Counted from the stretch's first letter, positions 1-26,973 are shown. The stretch: 64,000 bases of DNA from Euleptes europaea (GCF_029931775.1 NC_079321.1:17008501-17072500), one strand, 5' to 3'. Numbers and translations: made by a program. The notes: generated by a model from the sequence alone, not told the origin.

Positions 1-15346
<15,346 letters not shown>

Positions 15347-17340
15347 GGGGGAAGCTACACCTGGATTATGTCAGCGCAAGAAAACTGCCAGACAAGAAAC
15401 TCTCCCTATATTCATCTCTTTTGAACAGGAGCAGGGTGTTAGGCTGTTGTGGTCTTAAATCTCCCCCCCCTCCATATAACTCATCTCAGGGGTGAGCCAA
15501 GTTAAATTTAAATACTTAAAACCTGTTTCACTTCAACGAAATACTGCCAGGGTAGGGAAGAGCCCACTGTTTGGTTTCTCTGCCATTTTTATTAGCATGT
15601 TAGCCTGTGAAAGCAATCAAGGCCCTGATCCTGTGAATACACAGGGCACAAGTTGCCTTTCTCAGCTGCCCCTTTCCACGTGCCCTACTCCACATGTAAG
15701 AGTTCCCTGCCACTGATTTCTTTTCCCATCGGCAGTCCTGCAAGCTGCATTGGCAGGAGAGCTGCATGTATCCAGCGGTATGCATAGGGAACCAACCGGA
15801 TCAGTCCCTTGCTGTTTCTGTTTTGTTTTTCAAATTAATGCAGCGAAAAAAGCTTGTGTAAGAAATGGCACACGTGGGGGGGGTGTCTTTTCTCATGCAG
15901 CGCACAGTTTAAAACCGGTTTTCCCATGAGCAGACTACATCTGCACATGGAAGGTCTAAAATCCACAAAGAAGAACGCATCTTCTCCACGCAGGAGCCTG
16001 CTGCAGGGCCTGATTTCTAGCACTACAAGAACTCAGGAACAACACTCGCTGCACAGAATATCGCTAGCAGCTGTTTCCTTTCCGCTCATGGATTTTGGAC
16101 CCAACCTAGGGTTGCCAATTCTGAGTTGGGAAACTCCTGGAGGTTTTGGGGGTGGAGCCTGGGGAGGGCGGAGTTTGGGAAGGGGAGGGGCCACCGTCCT
16201 TTGGAGCCCGCCCTCCAAAGTAGCCATTTTCTCCAGGGGAGCTGACCTCTCCTGCCTGGAGATCATTTGAAATTCCTCGAGAACTTCAGGAATTGGCAAT
16301 CCTAAATCCAATCCTGGTTTTTTTTCATACTGTAAAATGGCTCATACTGTCAGGCAATTCAGTTTGATTAGTGGTCCAAAGAGGCCTTTGCATAGACCTG
16401 AAGCATTGCAACACAAGCTTAGAACTTCGTAAGGTTCCCTTTTCAGGGGGTGTTATAGAAAGGAGAGCTCCAAAAACTGCCTGCTCCCGCAGAGAGGAAC
16501 CCGATGGTTCTTTGGGATTCTGAACCTAATAGGGCTTCTGCTCTAAAATGTGGAATGAGGATTCGGTCCTGTTCGTATGTTCTCGAAATCTGTGGAATTT
16601 GCTTCCAAGGAAGCACTCAGGATTCACATGACCATTTGTGTGTCATATTTTTGCACCGCAAAACGTTAAGCCTGTTGATACTTTACAGAGGCTTTATTGT
16701 GCTGGATTTTTAAAAGTCTGCTGTTATTCATTTTAACTGAGGTATCGACAGGGAAGAAAGGTGCTAAGGCAGCAGGAATGAAATGCCGTGTTCATGTGTA
16801 GTGAGTAAATGTATACATGTCTTAATAGGTAGAAGCGTATTTTTTTATTCTTGCAAAAATGTTCAAATAAATCTACGACTGCGATTTTGGTTTTTGTTAT
16901 TGTTACTTTTAGTTGCTTTGTCAAACCTGGTCTTTTTTTTCCCCCTTTCATACCCATGAGGGGGTTTGTTTGTTTGTTTTTACAAAGTCAATGCAATGTT
17001 TTTAGCTGTTGGGTTTTTTTACATTTTCATAGCCATTTTGAATTTCAACAGTAAAATATCTACTTTGGGAGACTGTGTTCCTACATGTTGCCATGTAGTT
17101 TACTACTTATTTTTGGGAGAACATATAGCCTTTGATTGTGGTTTTAAATCTGTATTGCTTGATACTACCTAGGGAAGGCAGGAAGTAGCCAGATCCATCA
17201 TGTGTGGATTCCAGCCCATCTGAGAATCCTCTTCCCAAGGAATGTCTTGTATTGAACTCTAAATTGTATTGTATTTTGATTACGGTGAGCCACTTTGGTA
17301 ATCAATCTTTGGATGAAAGGGGTTACAAATAAAAGTCTTC
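15347..17340 (+). other. FERMT1: Probable FERMT1 3' UTR
   Basis: The sequence after the stop has no further exon. Candidate poly(A) signals AATAAA are at 16866-16871 and 17328-17333; the second lies in a segment that could be a SINE tail. A hAT-type MITE (16107-16304) sits inside. The true end is not determined. Confidence 0.5.
16107..16304. mobile_element. hAT-type MITE in FERMT1 3' region
   Basis: The termini are TAGGGTTGCC and GGCAATCCTA. The flanking 8-mers no longer match clearly. If the transcript extends past 16.3 kb, this copy is exonised in the 3' UTR. Confidence 0.75.
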
Positions 17341-17493
17341 TAAAACAATTTAGCTTCTAAAATTCTCTTTTTGAACACTTTAGGGGTTTTGACAGCTTCA
17401 TTTCAAACTGCCAACCGGTCCATTACAGACGTCCCCAACTCTCCTTTGTCCTCAGCTTTTGGTATCTGGGAAGTGGGGAACAACAGACTGACT

Positions 17494-17696
17494 TAGGGTT
17501 TCCAACCTCCGGGAACTAACTGGAGATCTCCTGCCATTACAACTGATCTCCAGCTGGTAGAGATCAGTTCCCCTGGAGAAAATGGCCGCTTTGGCAATTG
17601 GACTCTATGGCATTGAAGTCCCTCCCCAAACCCCGCCCTCCTCAGGCTCCACCCTGAAACCTCCCGCCAGTGGCAAAGAGGGACCGGGCAACCCTA
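17494..17696. mobile_element. hAT-type MITE
   Basis: The termini are TAGGGTTTCC and GGCAACCCTA, with flanks GACTGACT (17486-17493) and GGCTGACT (17697-17704). Confidence 0.85.
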
Positions 17697-17704
17697 GGCT
17701 GACT

Positions 17705-18261
17705 CCATATTACATTTTCTGTTATTTATGTTATCCAGTTACAAATAAGTCTTCTGCTCACACAGGGATCTGGTTCAGTCGGGGCTTGAAGCATCACTGT
17801 TAGCACTGGAAATTATCCTTTGTAGGATATTTTAATCCTTACAATGATGGGGGCTGGGGGAGAGACGCTGGGGGCTGGGGAGAGAGGCACTCATCCCAGA
17901 GCCTGGTACGGCTTGCTCTAGGGACGGCTCTTTCTGTTTATCTTCCTATGTCATGAAGGAATGCAGCTTTCAGTCCTACATTCCATCCCGAATGATTTGC
18001 TGCAGCCCCTGATTTAGCCTACAGCAGAGGGAATGGTGGACTTGCACCTTCCAAAGTCCCCCAAGGTGCTATGCTGATACAAGAAGGCCTCTTTTCAACA
18101 CGCATAGATCGCCTAGATAGGCATGCCCCAGGCTGTAGACTTCAGCAAGTTTAAGCATATTTAATTTGTTTGGAATCGTGGCCAGTGTTTGGCTCGCCGG
18201 AGTGCCTTGAAAACACGGCTTTTCTCTTAAGAGATCTGAATTGGATTCCTTTGCGCAACTC
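17705..18261. other. Intergenic, nothing recognised
   Basis: I see no gene, RNA or clear repeat in this stretch apart from short G-rich duplications near 17,850 (GGGGGCTGGGG...GAGAG twice). Confidence 0.4.
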
Positions 18262-18523
18262 ACCGCACTTGTTATTCCCAGCGATGTATTAAGAGTTTGA
18301 AAATGTTATTAAAAATACTGTTCGCACTTTCTGTGTATTCCTACCGATGTATTAAGAGTTTGAAAACGTTATAAAAAATGCTGTTCGTACTTTGTTTGGC
18401 CCCTTTAGCTGTGAAGACGTTTTCCAACCATTTATAAGCCGTGGTAGCCAAAAACCCTTTTAAAGTGCTTTTTTTATAACATTTTCAAACTCTTAATACA
18501 TCGCTGGGAATACAAAGTGCGGT
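18262..18523. mobile_element. MITE with ~54-bp terminal inverted repeats and an internal extra copy
   Basis: The left arm starts ACCGCACTTGTTATTCCCAG, and the right arm is its complement ending GAATACAAAGTGCGGT. The segment CGATGTATTAAGAGTTTGAA occurs in the left arm, again in direct orientation at about 18345, and inverted in the right arm. The superfamily is not recognised. Confidence 0.75.
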
Positions 18524-19165
18524 AACCCCCTCAGTTTCACCCATGATACTCCAGAGGACAATGAGAGAAACATCTAAGGGTGCGATCCTGTGCATACTTA
18601 TTTGGGAGTGAATGCCACTGAGTGAATAGCTTGCACATTGAAAGTACCCTAGGAATGAGTAACTGTCAATCCTCTGGTTTGGTATTCCATTACCAGAGGA
18701 CTTGGGGTTGTCTTATACTTTACAACTGCTCCTTTACACTGGTGTTGAGATTTGATTACTGTCTCTGCACATGTGCTTTAGTAATGTCCAGTACATCTAA
18801 AATGAGAATGATGCAGGACAGAAATATATTGGATTGTAGTGCAGTGTACGGAAAAGGGAGATGGGCCCATATTATAACCAGGTTTTAGGATTTGGGGCTT
18901 CCAGCCCCACTAACCAAGGTTAGTTTCTGAGGGTAGCCATGTTGGTCTGCAATAGAACAGCTTGAGTCCCATAGCACCTTAGTCCTTTTGCTCTCTAAAG
19001 TGCTAGGGGTCTCAACTCTCACCAAGGTTAGGATCTCATGGCACCAAAATCCCAACAGTAAAAGACAAATTCCAGAGAAGTAAGTGACCATGTCCAACTG
19101 CAGTTAAAGTAACAAAGGCCTGTGATACCTTAAAGACATTTTTTGGGGGTAGCATGAGCTACAAC

Positions 19166-19425
19166 TAGGGATGGCCACCTCCAGGTGGGACCTTGGGATC
19201 CCCTGGAATTAAAGCTCATCTCCAGACTACAGAGATCAGTTCCCCTGGAGAAAATGGATATTTTGGCAGGGGGGATCTATGGCATTGTACCCCACTGAGG
19301 TCCGTGTCCTCCCCAGGCTCCACCCCGCAAATCTCCAGGAATTTCCAAATCTAGACCCTGCAACTCTACCCCCCCCCATCCTCCGCTGGTGGTCGGTGGG
19401 GGGGGGGGGGAAGAGACCTGGCAGT
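19166..19425. mobile_element. Compound hAT-type MITE
   Basis: It begins TAGGGATGGCC and runs through a whole family body to GCAACTCTACCCCCC. It then adds the extra cap segment (CCGCTGGTGG to GACCTGGCAG) seen inverted in the copies at 27.2, 29.0 and 40.8 kb. The right terminus is decayed. Confidence 0.65.
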
Positions 19426-19464
19426 GACAACAGATGCATGAAGGGTTTACATTGAATTGTCAGA

Positions 19465-20058
19465 GGTCATTTATGCATGGGAGTTTTACCTGAGGTTTGT
19501 TGCTGGCTAGACCCACACTTTCCAGCTGAGAATCTATGCACCAAGCTCTCTCCAAGCTCAAATCAAATTCTGCCCCTTTAAATACTGCTTTGTAATTGGC
19601 TTACTTCGCAGTGCTCACTGTGAGAGAAGATTCCCCATCCCAGAACCCAATGGCTGCATTAAAAAAGCATTTTAAAAACAAAAAACTGAGCAATCTGGAA
19701 AAAAGCTGGGGGAGAGAAATCTAAGCCTCGGTTTTTAAAAGCCTTTCTTTTGCTCAGAAAGAGCCCCCAGGAGCAGGAAGCATTTGAATCGCCGCCTCTT
19801 TACACGCAGCTCTGTGATTGGCTGTGAGAGATGCCAATCTTCCTGTGGCCCCAGCTTTGCCTTCTGCACGGAGATTTCAGCCGGGCTGAGCTCAGGGGAG
19901 AGGGAAGAGTCAGGTTAACAGAGGAATGGGAAGACCCGGACATTGCAAGGACTGGCAGCGAGGTCATTTCTAATGGACGGAAAACACATGCAGAACTCCA
20001 AGGAGCAACCGAGTCAGACGGGGCGAATATGAGTTCAAGTACCCATGTATAAATGACC
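19465..20058. mobile_element. ~590-bp non-autonomous DNA element (GGTCATTTATGCATGGG ends)
   Basis: The left end GGTCATTTATGCATGGG and the right end CCCATGTATAAATGACC form an imperfect inverted pair. The same terminus type occurs on the fold-back element at 53,491. There is no transposase frame. Confidence 0.55.
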
Positions 20059-20604
20059 AGAGATAAATACACATAAAGCAACAAACAGAAAAAGGGTGAG
20101 TTGGTGGGCTGTGACTATTACAAAGACAGGCCAGAAGGCTTCTCATGTCAAGAGACAGGTGTGTGATAGTAGGTGTGGTCCATGGACCATTCTCAAGGGG
20201 GATGGCAAAGCAGAATGAATCTGAATGCTGTTCACATACATAGGAGAAACAATTACTTTCTACAGAGATTTTAAAAAGAGCAAGAGTCTACTAGCACCTT
20301 AAATTTCTGGCAGGGTATGAGCTTTCTATAGTGAGCTAACCATCTCAAGCCCCTACTGATGCCTGTAAGTATCAGATCTTCATATAAATCCCCAAGCTGC
20401 TCTTTGAAACTTTCCAGATGAAATGCTGTTAAATACTTTAAAGTCTATAATCGAATAGGCATGGAGGTTGAAATTCTCCCATATATGTTTCCAGTAGAGA
20501 GAGATACAAGCATAGGGTGTAGGTTTTCTAGGCACAGACCACCACTGCTGTACTCTGCAGCATTTTGTATCTTTCATTGCAGAAGTCTGACAAAGGCAGC
20601 TTTA

Positions 20605-20770
20605 GAAAAAAGCAAGAGTCCAGTAGCACCTTAAAGGCTAACAAAATTTCTGATGGGGTTTGAGCTGTCGTGAGCCACAGCTCACTTCACACTGGCTCAC
20701 GAAAGCTCATACCCTGCCAGAAATTTTGTTAGCCTTTAAGGTGCTACTGAACTCTTGCTTTTTTTTTACT
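20605..20770. repeat. Inverted pair of a GTGCTACTGGACTCTTGC-family repeat
   Basis: AGCAAGAGTCCAGTAGCACC at about 20614 is mirrored by GGTGCTACTGAACTCTTGCT at about 20741, with TTAAAGGCTAACAAAATTTC and its complement in between. Single fragments of this family recur at about 18,940, 20,275, 21,100, 23,600, 31,280, 31,690 and 44,600. Confidence 0.65.
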
Positions 20771-20786
20771 GATATAGACAGCTAAA

Positions 20787-21055
20787 ATGACTAAACTGAG
20801 GCTATTGTACTTTGGTCACATTATGAGAAGACAAGAGTCACTGGAAAAGACAATCAAACTAGGAAAAGTTGAAGGCAGCAGGAAAAGAGGAAGACCCAAC
20901 AAGAGACGGATTGACTCTATAAAGGAAGCCACTGACTTCAATTTGCAAGATCTGAGCAAGGCTGGTAAGGATAAGACGTTTTGGAGGGCATTGATTTATA
21001 GGGTCGCCATGAGTCGGAAGTGACTTAACCACACTTCACACACACACACACACAG
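20787..21055 (+). mobile_element. RTE/BovB LINE, C-terminal end of ORF plus CA tail
   Basis: Translation gives LLYFGHIMRRQESLEKTIKL, KRGRPNKRRIDSIKEA and FWRALIYRVAMSRK, the usual C-terminus of BovB/RTE ORF2. It ends in (CA)n at 21037-21055. It is 5'-truncated. Confidence 0.82.
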
Positions 21056-21837
21056 AGAGAGACTAACATGACTACCCATTGTGATCTATCTCAAAGGGAG
21101 CTTTGACTCTCAAAAGCTCATACCCTGAAAATCTTGTGGGACACTAAGGTGCTACCAGACTTGAATCTAATTGTCAGCACTCTCTGTATGGGATCAACTT
21201 TTCTCCCCAGTCCCAAATCTAACTGGGAAGACAACTGAACGCCTAGTTAACCACTTACAGAATATGATGTTCTCCCAAAATCCACACACTCAACATTTTT
21301 GTTATGCACGATTCTGAGAAATATTACTGGGGTAAAGGAAGAGGAGAACAAAAAAGGTTTAGGAATCACTGGTGTAACGTGGCCTTTAAATTTATGATGT
21401 TATACACAGCCCTTTCTCCCAGGTCAATCAATAATTTATTACGGTCATGGAGCAGCAGAATGAAAGATACATTAACCCTAACATTCCTTGGGGCTCCAAG
21501 TACTACCCGGGAACAGATGTCTTTGCTTATGCTACAAACACCGTTAAAGATGAAGCTCAAATGAACCATTTTTTTTAAAAGAATAAAAAAACAGATCTTC
21601 CTGTACTTGGCTATTTTCTCTTGTTATTAATTATAATAAACTCATAAACAGGGCAATATTACGCATAATAATGCAGGAATCGGTACTTTTTATTGGCAAA
21701 CAGTCTTCCTGAATTGGTTATTTCAAATATTCATTTAAACTATTTTGTTTCATTTTGCAAATTAAAGTGATATTTATTTGAAAGCATTAATCTATTTGTT
21801 TCCTGAGGTTATTTGTATTTATTTATTTGGGAGGGAA

Positions 21838-22025
21838 GGTGGCCCGGTGTAGCCCGATCTCATCAGACCTTGGAAGCTAAACCAGATCAGTACTTGGAAG
21901 GGAGACTTCCAAGGAAGACTCTGCAGAGCAAGGTGATGGCAAACCACCTCTACTTCTCACTTGCCTTGAAAGCCCCTTGCTGGGGTCGCCATAAGTCGTC
22001 TGTGACTTGAGGGCACTGTATGCAC
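21838..22025 (+). repeat. 5S-rRNA-derived SINE
   Basis: The head follows 5S rRNA (GTAGCCCGATCTCATCAGAC, TTGGAAGCTAAAC, CAGTACTTGGAAGGGAGAC). The tail GGGTCGCCATAAGTCGTCTG is RTE/BovB-like and matches the RTE tail at about 21,000, suggesting the partner LINE. Confidence 0.82.
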
Positions 22026-23360
22026 ACATATTTATTTATTTAGGTTATTTATAGTCCACCTTTCTTGCTGCAACCTCAAGGCGGATAACATAGTGAGACG
22101 TCCTATGAACAGTGCAATAGTGTTTGGACTACAGAAACCTGAAAAACACCTCTCTGCTTAAGGCCTGAGAGAGCTGCCTCCAATCAGAAATGGCAACTCT
22201 GGACTAGGTCGACTAAGTGTATAACTGTAACTCCATGCCCCATCTTGAGGTTGGTGACCCTAGAGAGAACAGCTGTACGCTCCCACCTTGTTACTGAGTG
22301 AAGATTGGGCTGCCAGCTCCAAGTTGGGAATTACTTAGGGATTTGTGGCGGGGGGTACCTGAGGAGGGCAGGATTTGGGGAGAGGCTTCAATAGGATATA
22401 GTGTCCCTTAAAGTCCTGACATGATTTAATTCAGATGAGTAGCTCAAGATTTGGTGTGGCTTGACAACCTGACATGTGCAATTCTAGGATGCCATATGTG
22501 ACAGAGGCCTTCTTTTTCCAGGCTATTTCCTGAGGTAGAATGGAGCCTTTGCACCAGACTTGTTGGGCAACATTTAATGATGCTCTTTCTTAGGCTTAGA
22601 TAGAGCCATTCTGCAATCTCAATTTAAAATACTCCATGGTCTGATAACAGCTAAGGGGGACAGAAACCACAATGGCTTTCAAATAGCCCCATTAAGGAAT
22701 CACAGATCTCTGTGAACCCTGCAATGTCTCAAGTCTCACTTGAAGTGCCTGAAGATAAGGTCAACATGTGCATTTTAAGGTCCTGGGGGAAACATAGCTT
22801 CAATTCTGATTCCTAAAGAGGCATGTAGCGCTCACCAGTTCCTCTTGAATGCTGCTATCTGCACAACTCTGCTGGTCACATGAATAACCAAAGATGCATT
22901 TTCCTTTCTTTCTTACATTGGAAGTTTGCTTGACTACTAATTGCAAACTATAAAGAGGGGAAAAAACATGGGGGGGGGGGAACTGTTTCGTGGGTGAAGC
23001 TCTTCTCTTTCATCCTGTCATAGCCCAAACTACGCCACATGCAAATACAAAGGCGTGAGAGCCAGTGTAGTACATTTATTTATTTAGGTACGTAAATCTT
23101 TATTACAAGATGTATAACCCACCTTTCAGCCCAATCAGGGCCACCCCCAAGGGGGCTAACTAAAAACCAGAGCAGTATAAAAAATATGAAAATGATTTCA
23201 AACCAAAAGTAAAACACACACACAAATATATATATATAACAGAAACATTAATTAAAATGTAGGGCAGGAAGAACGGATCATTGAGGGAATGGCAGACAAA
23301 AAGAAAGTTTGCATGCAATGGCGTGGTAGAAGGGGACAGACTCCTCTCACTCGGTTCATC
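22026..23360. other. Intergenic, mostly unassigned
   Basis: It contains an interspersed repeat of the CACCTTTCT...CTCAAGGCGGAT type (22,030-22,150), a MITE fragment (22,317-22,390), a 10-bp G run near 22,970 and a short TA/CA microsatellite near 23,215-23,238. I recognise no gene in 22,400-23,050. Confidence 0.4.
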
Positions 23361-23361
23361 C

Positions 23362-23563
23362 TAGGGTTGCCAGCTCTGGGTTGGGAAATACCTGGAGATT
23401 TGGGGGGAGTGGAGCCTGGGGAGGGGAGGGACTTCAGCAGGATAGAAAGCCATAGAATCCATCCTCCAAAGCAGCCTTTTTCTCCAGGGGAACGGATTTC
23501 TGTCACCTGGAAATCCGTTGTAATTCCAGATCTCCAGATGCCACCTGGAGGTTGGCAACCCTA
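23362..23563. mobile_element. hAT-type MITE
   Basis: The termini TAGGGTTGCC and GGCAACCCTA are both intact. The flanking 8-mers match at only 5 of 8 positions. Confidence 0.8.
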
Positions 23564-23672
23564 TCTCATCTTGTCATCACTTCAGGAAAAGTCATTTGGT
23601 ATAAATCTACTTATACACATGTGGTTCGTCTTTAAGGTGCCACTGGACTTATGCTTGATTTTGGTGCAATAC

Positions 23673-23876
23673 GAGGGTTGCCAATTCCCTCTTTGCCACC
23701 GCCGGGAGGTTTTTGGGGCGGAGCCTGAGGAGGGCGGGGTTTGGGGAGGGGAGGGTCTTCAATGCCATAGAGTCCAATTGCCAACGCAGCCATTTTCTCC
23801 AGAGGAACTGATCTCTATTGGCTGGAGATCCGTTGTAATAGCAGGAGATCTCCAGCTAGTACCTGGAGGTTCAACC
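23673..23876. mobile_element. hAT-type MITE, right end lost
   Basis: It begins GAGGGTTGCC and keeps TTTGGGGCGGAGCCTGAGGA and CATTTTCTCCAG. It stops at GTACCTGGAGGTT without the terminus. Confidence 0.72.
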
Positions 23877-24163
23877 AGAAAAAGAAGGCTCTGTGCTGTA
23901 TTGTATGATTGATAAGCAACAACATTTAGTACTTACCTTATCTTTTTGATCCTTTGTATTTTGTGTATTGTTTGTTGTATGTGTTTTCACTGTACACCGT
24001 ACACCTTTTTGCACTTAATATATTTAATTGCATTGGAAATTTGTGCTGTTTTTGTCTTCTTCAGTACCTGGAGGTTGGCAACCGCACTCTGGAATCACTT
24101 CAGGAAGAAGCAGAAAGTGGAATAATTTCATTTTGAGTGAAACTGCAGCAGTGTGTAGGGGTG

Positions 24164-24229
24164 CTTCCTTCCTTCCTTCCTTCCTTCCTTCCTTCCTTCC
24201 TTCCTTCCTTCCTTCCTTCCTTCCTTCCT

Positions 24230-24277
<48 letters not shown>

Positions 24278-24307
24278 TCCTTCCTTCCTTCCTTCCTTCC
24301 TTCCTTC

Positions 24308-24402
<95 letters not shown>

Positions 24403-24403
24403 T
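24164..24403. repeat. CCTT/CTTT microsatellite, 240 bp
   Basis: A pure pyrimidine (+ strand) tract built of four alternating blocks: CCTT, CTTT, CCTT, CTTT. Long lysine/arginine or serine/phenylalanine readings through it are artefacts. Confidence 0.95.
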
Positions 24404-24779
24404 AAAATTAAGTGATAAAGGGATACAAAAGGAAAACAGGAAGGGGAAAGGGGTTCTTTCAACACTTTCCCACTGTCAGACTTTCTACTCCAAGTCCATC
24501 CCCCCCCAAACTGCCCCCACATCCTATGCAAAAGGAGACAAATCAGTCCCAGGACGGAGGTAATTTTTCGAGGAAGAATAACCAACAAGGTTTTGTTTCT
24601 CCCGCACTCCCGGGGTCCAAAACTGACAAAGCCCAAAGCTGAGGCTGCTTTTCATTTTTTAAAAAATGCCAAGACTTGCTTAGGGAGATTTACATTGCTA
24701 GAGGACAAGTTGTGTGGGAGACTTCACTCCTTTTTGTTAAAAATAAAAATAAAAAAAAATTAGGCTGCCTTATCAGCAG

Positions 24780-25191
24780 ACAAGCAATCCCCTTGAACCT
24801 TTCATCTTCACAGAATGCAACCCTCTCCTCCCTTCCCCAACAGCAGAGAAGGGAAAGGCTGATCTCTCCCCCAGCCCACCCCAGCTGTGCCGGAGGAGCT
24901 GTCAATCAATTCGTATGCATATGCTGGGGTGGGGGGGATGAAATCTGCCTATCTGCCATCGAGGGAGGGGTATGGGATGGAACTGAGAACAGGACCTTTC
25001 TAAGAAAGTCTGGGTCAACAGATACTGGGGGGGGGGGCGAGAGAGGGGGTAGGAGATCCTTCGTTCCCAGCTGGCTCAGGTGGGAGAGGCGAAGGCGAAG
25101 GGAGCAGCTGGGTTCATGCTTTAGCCCTGAATCACTGGACTGTACAAAGCCAAGCGTTTGAACCAGCTCCTTCGGTGCAGCACCTTGGAGG
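24780..25191 (+). promoter_or_regulatory. LRRN4: Candidate LRRN4 promoter and non-coding first exon
   Basis: About 400 bp without repeats, G/C-richer than its surroundings, ends in GGAG followed by the consensus donor GTAAGT at 25192. It lies 3 kb upstream of the first LRRN4 coding exon, which begins at an acceptor and so needs an upstream exon. No TATA box is obvious. This is inference from position and splice signal only. Confidence 0.4.
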
Positions 25192-25290
25192 GTAAGTACG
25201 AGCCGATCCAAATGGGCTTACGGGAGATGATGGTGGAGCCAATCTTGGGGAGGGATGAAGACTACCTGTCTTAACATTTTGGCGTGACTG

Positions 25291-25598
25291 CAGAGCCGGT
25301 GCCAGTCATTTTTGCGCCCTAGGCAAGGCGGACTACTTGTGCCCCCCTATATTGCTAACCAATTTTCAAAAACAGATGTCTTGTAGAAAAAACAAAAGCG
25401 CCAAACCTTTTCATAAGTCTATTCCACCGCAGTGTTGTGGTACTTATCTTAAAATTTAAAAAAATCTAAATTGTCAGTTGCATTTTCCTCCAAGAAACTG
25501 ATCTGTTTAAAACTGTGCCCCTCGGGCCAGTTCTGCACCCCTCTGAGGTCTGTGCCCTAGGTGACTGCCTAGTTCGCCTAATGGTGGCACCGGCCCTG
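25291..25598. mobile_element. hAT-like element with CAGRGCCGGTGCC termini
   Basis: The left end CAGAGCCGGTGCCA and the right end TGGCACCGGCCCTG are an inverted pair with one mismatch. The body is AT-rich and non-coding. The flanking 8-mers do not match. Confidence 0.68.
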
Positions 25599-25799
25599 GA
25601 TCTACCGCACAGGAGCTAGAAACCAGTGCAGGTGGTTGGATCTAACTGGCACTAACCTCGATCTGGTCCGAGCTCTTAGTTTTCATTATTAGGGAAAGTT
25701 CCACAAACGTGGCTTCTTCACTCACTGCAGAGGGACGCCACGCAGGCCTGAAGTTGCTCTAACCCCAATCCTTGAGGAAGGAATACATTTGTTAATGTT

Positions 25800-26018
25800 A
25801 TTTACTTTATTTATAACCCACCTTTCTCCCCAATGCGGACCCGGAGTGGCTAAGGTCCTCTCTTCCCTTTTAACCTCACAACAGTCTTGTGCGGTGGGTT
25901 AGGCTGAGAGTACGCAGCTGGCCCAAGGTCGCCCAGCCAACTTCCATGGCAGCGTGGGGATTCGAACCTGGGTCTTCCAGATTTTAGGCAGGCATCCTGA
26001 CTACTACACCACAGAAAC
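25800..26018 (-). repeat. tRNA-derived SINE, family 3
   Basis: A minus-strand copy with GATTCGAACCTGGGTCTTCC (B box complement) and the core GGCCCAAGGTCGCCCAG. Confidence 0.75.
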
Positions 26019-26064
26019 TGACAGAATTCTGTCATTTGGGTGAAGAGGAGTTATATTTTCGAAG

Positions 26065-26268
26065 GATTATGGTTGCCAACTTCAGGCTGGGAAATTCCTG
26101 GAGATTTGGCGGTGGTGCTTGGGGAGGGGAAAATTTGGGGAGAGGATTCGCCCAGAAGCTATGGGGTACCAGAGGTCAGGTTCCTGGAGAGGTGGCATCA
26201 TTTTCCCCCCTAAATAAATAATGGACTACTCTCTCTGAAGCTACCATTTTCTCCAGGAGGATGGCTAC
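26065..26268. mobile_element. hAT-type MITE, decayed ends
   Basis: It begins ATGGTTGCCAACTTCAGGCT and keeps TTCCTGGAGATTTGG and CCATTTTCTCCAGGAGGA. The right terminus is missing. Confidence 0.65.
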
Positions 26269-26380
26269 AGCCGGTAATGCAGTCTATCATCTTCCCCAAG
26301 TCATCCTTTTCTTATGCTCATAGCAATTCTTTGAGGTCACTGTTTCCTTCTGACATGGGCGGCTGATAGAGTGATTTGTC

Positions 26381-26481
26381 AGAAGAAGAAGAAGAAGAAG
26401 AAGGAGGAGGAGGAGGAGGAGGAGGAGGAGGAGGAGGAGGAGGAGGAGGAGGAAGAGGAGGAGGAGGAGAAGAAGAAGAAG
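26381..26481. repeat. GAA/GGA purine microsatellite
   Basis: A roughly 100-bp pure purine tract of GAA, GGA and GAA blocks, abutting the A/G-rich tail of a minus-strand family-2 SINE from which it probably grew. Confidence 0.9.
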
Positions 26482-26722
26482 AGTTGGTTTTTATATGCCA
26501 ACTTTCTCTACCACTTAAGGGAGACTCAAACCGGCTTACAATCGCCTTCCCCTCCCCACAACAGACACCCTAAGAGGTGGGTGGGGCTGAGAGAGTGTGA
26601 CTAGCCCCAGGTCACCAGATGGCTTTGTGTAGAGGAGTGGGGAAACAAATCCAGTTCACCAGATTAGGCTCCGCTGCTCATGTGAAGGAGTGGGGAATCA
26701 AACCCGGTTCTCCAGACAGGTT
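26470..26722 (-). repeat. tRNA-derived SINE, family 2
   Basis: The minus-strand tail GAGTTGGTTTTTATATGCCA is at the left. The body includes ACAACAGACACCCTAAGAGG and the B box complement GGAATCAAACCCGGTTCTCC is at the right. Confidence 0.78.
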
Positions 26723-26973
26723 GTGGAGTTTGAGGTTTGAGTTCAGAGTTCAGAGGTTTGAAATCCAATTGCCAGCCAAGGTTGTCCTTCCCCCCAACCC
26801 CACTATTTATTAGTGAAAACTCCAAGGCCATTAAAAATGTATTCACCTGGTGTTAAAAGATTAGGCCCACAACAGATCTCTAGGGAGGGCATCCCACACC
26901 TAGGGTGTCACCCCTGAGAAAACCCCTGCTGCAGTTTTCCAGCCCCCTCCCTTCAGAAAGTGTGGGGTGTCAC

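Noticed and set aside
24100-24636. A 178-residue Lys/Arg/Glu-rich frame and complementary Ser/Phe/Leu frames
   Set aside because: They are readings of the CCTT/CTTT microsatellite and have no protein-like features beyond the repeat.
26371-26604. Poly-Glu and poly-Gly frames
   Set aside because: Translation of the GAA/GGA microsatellite.
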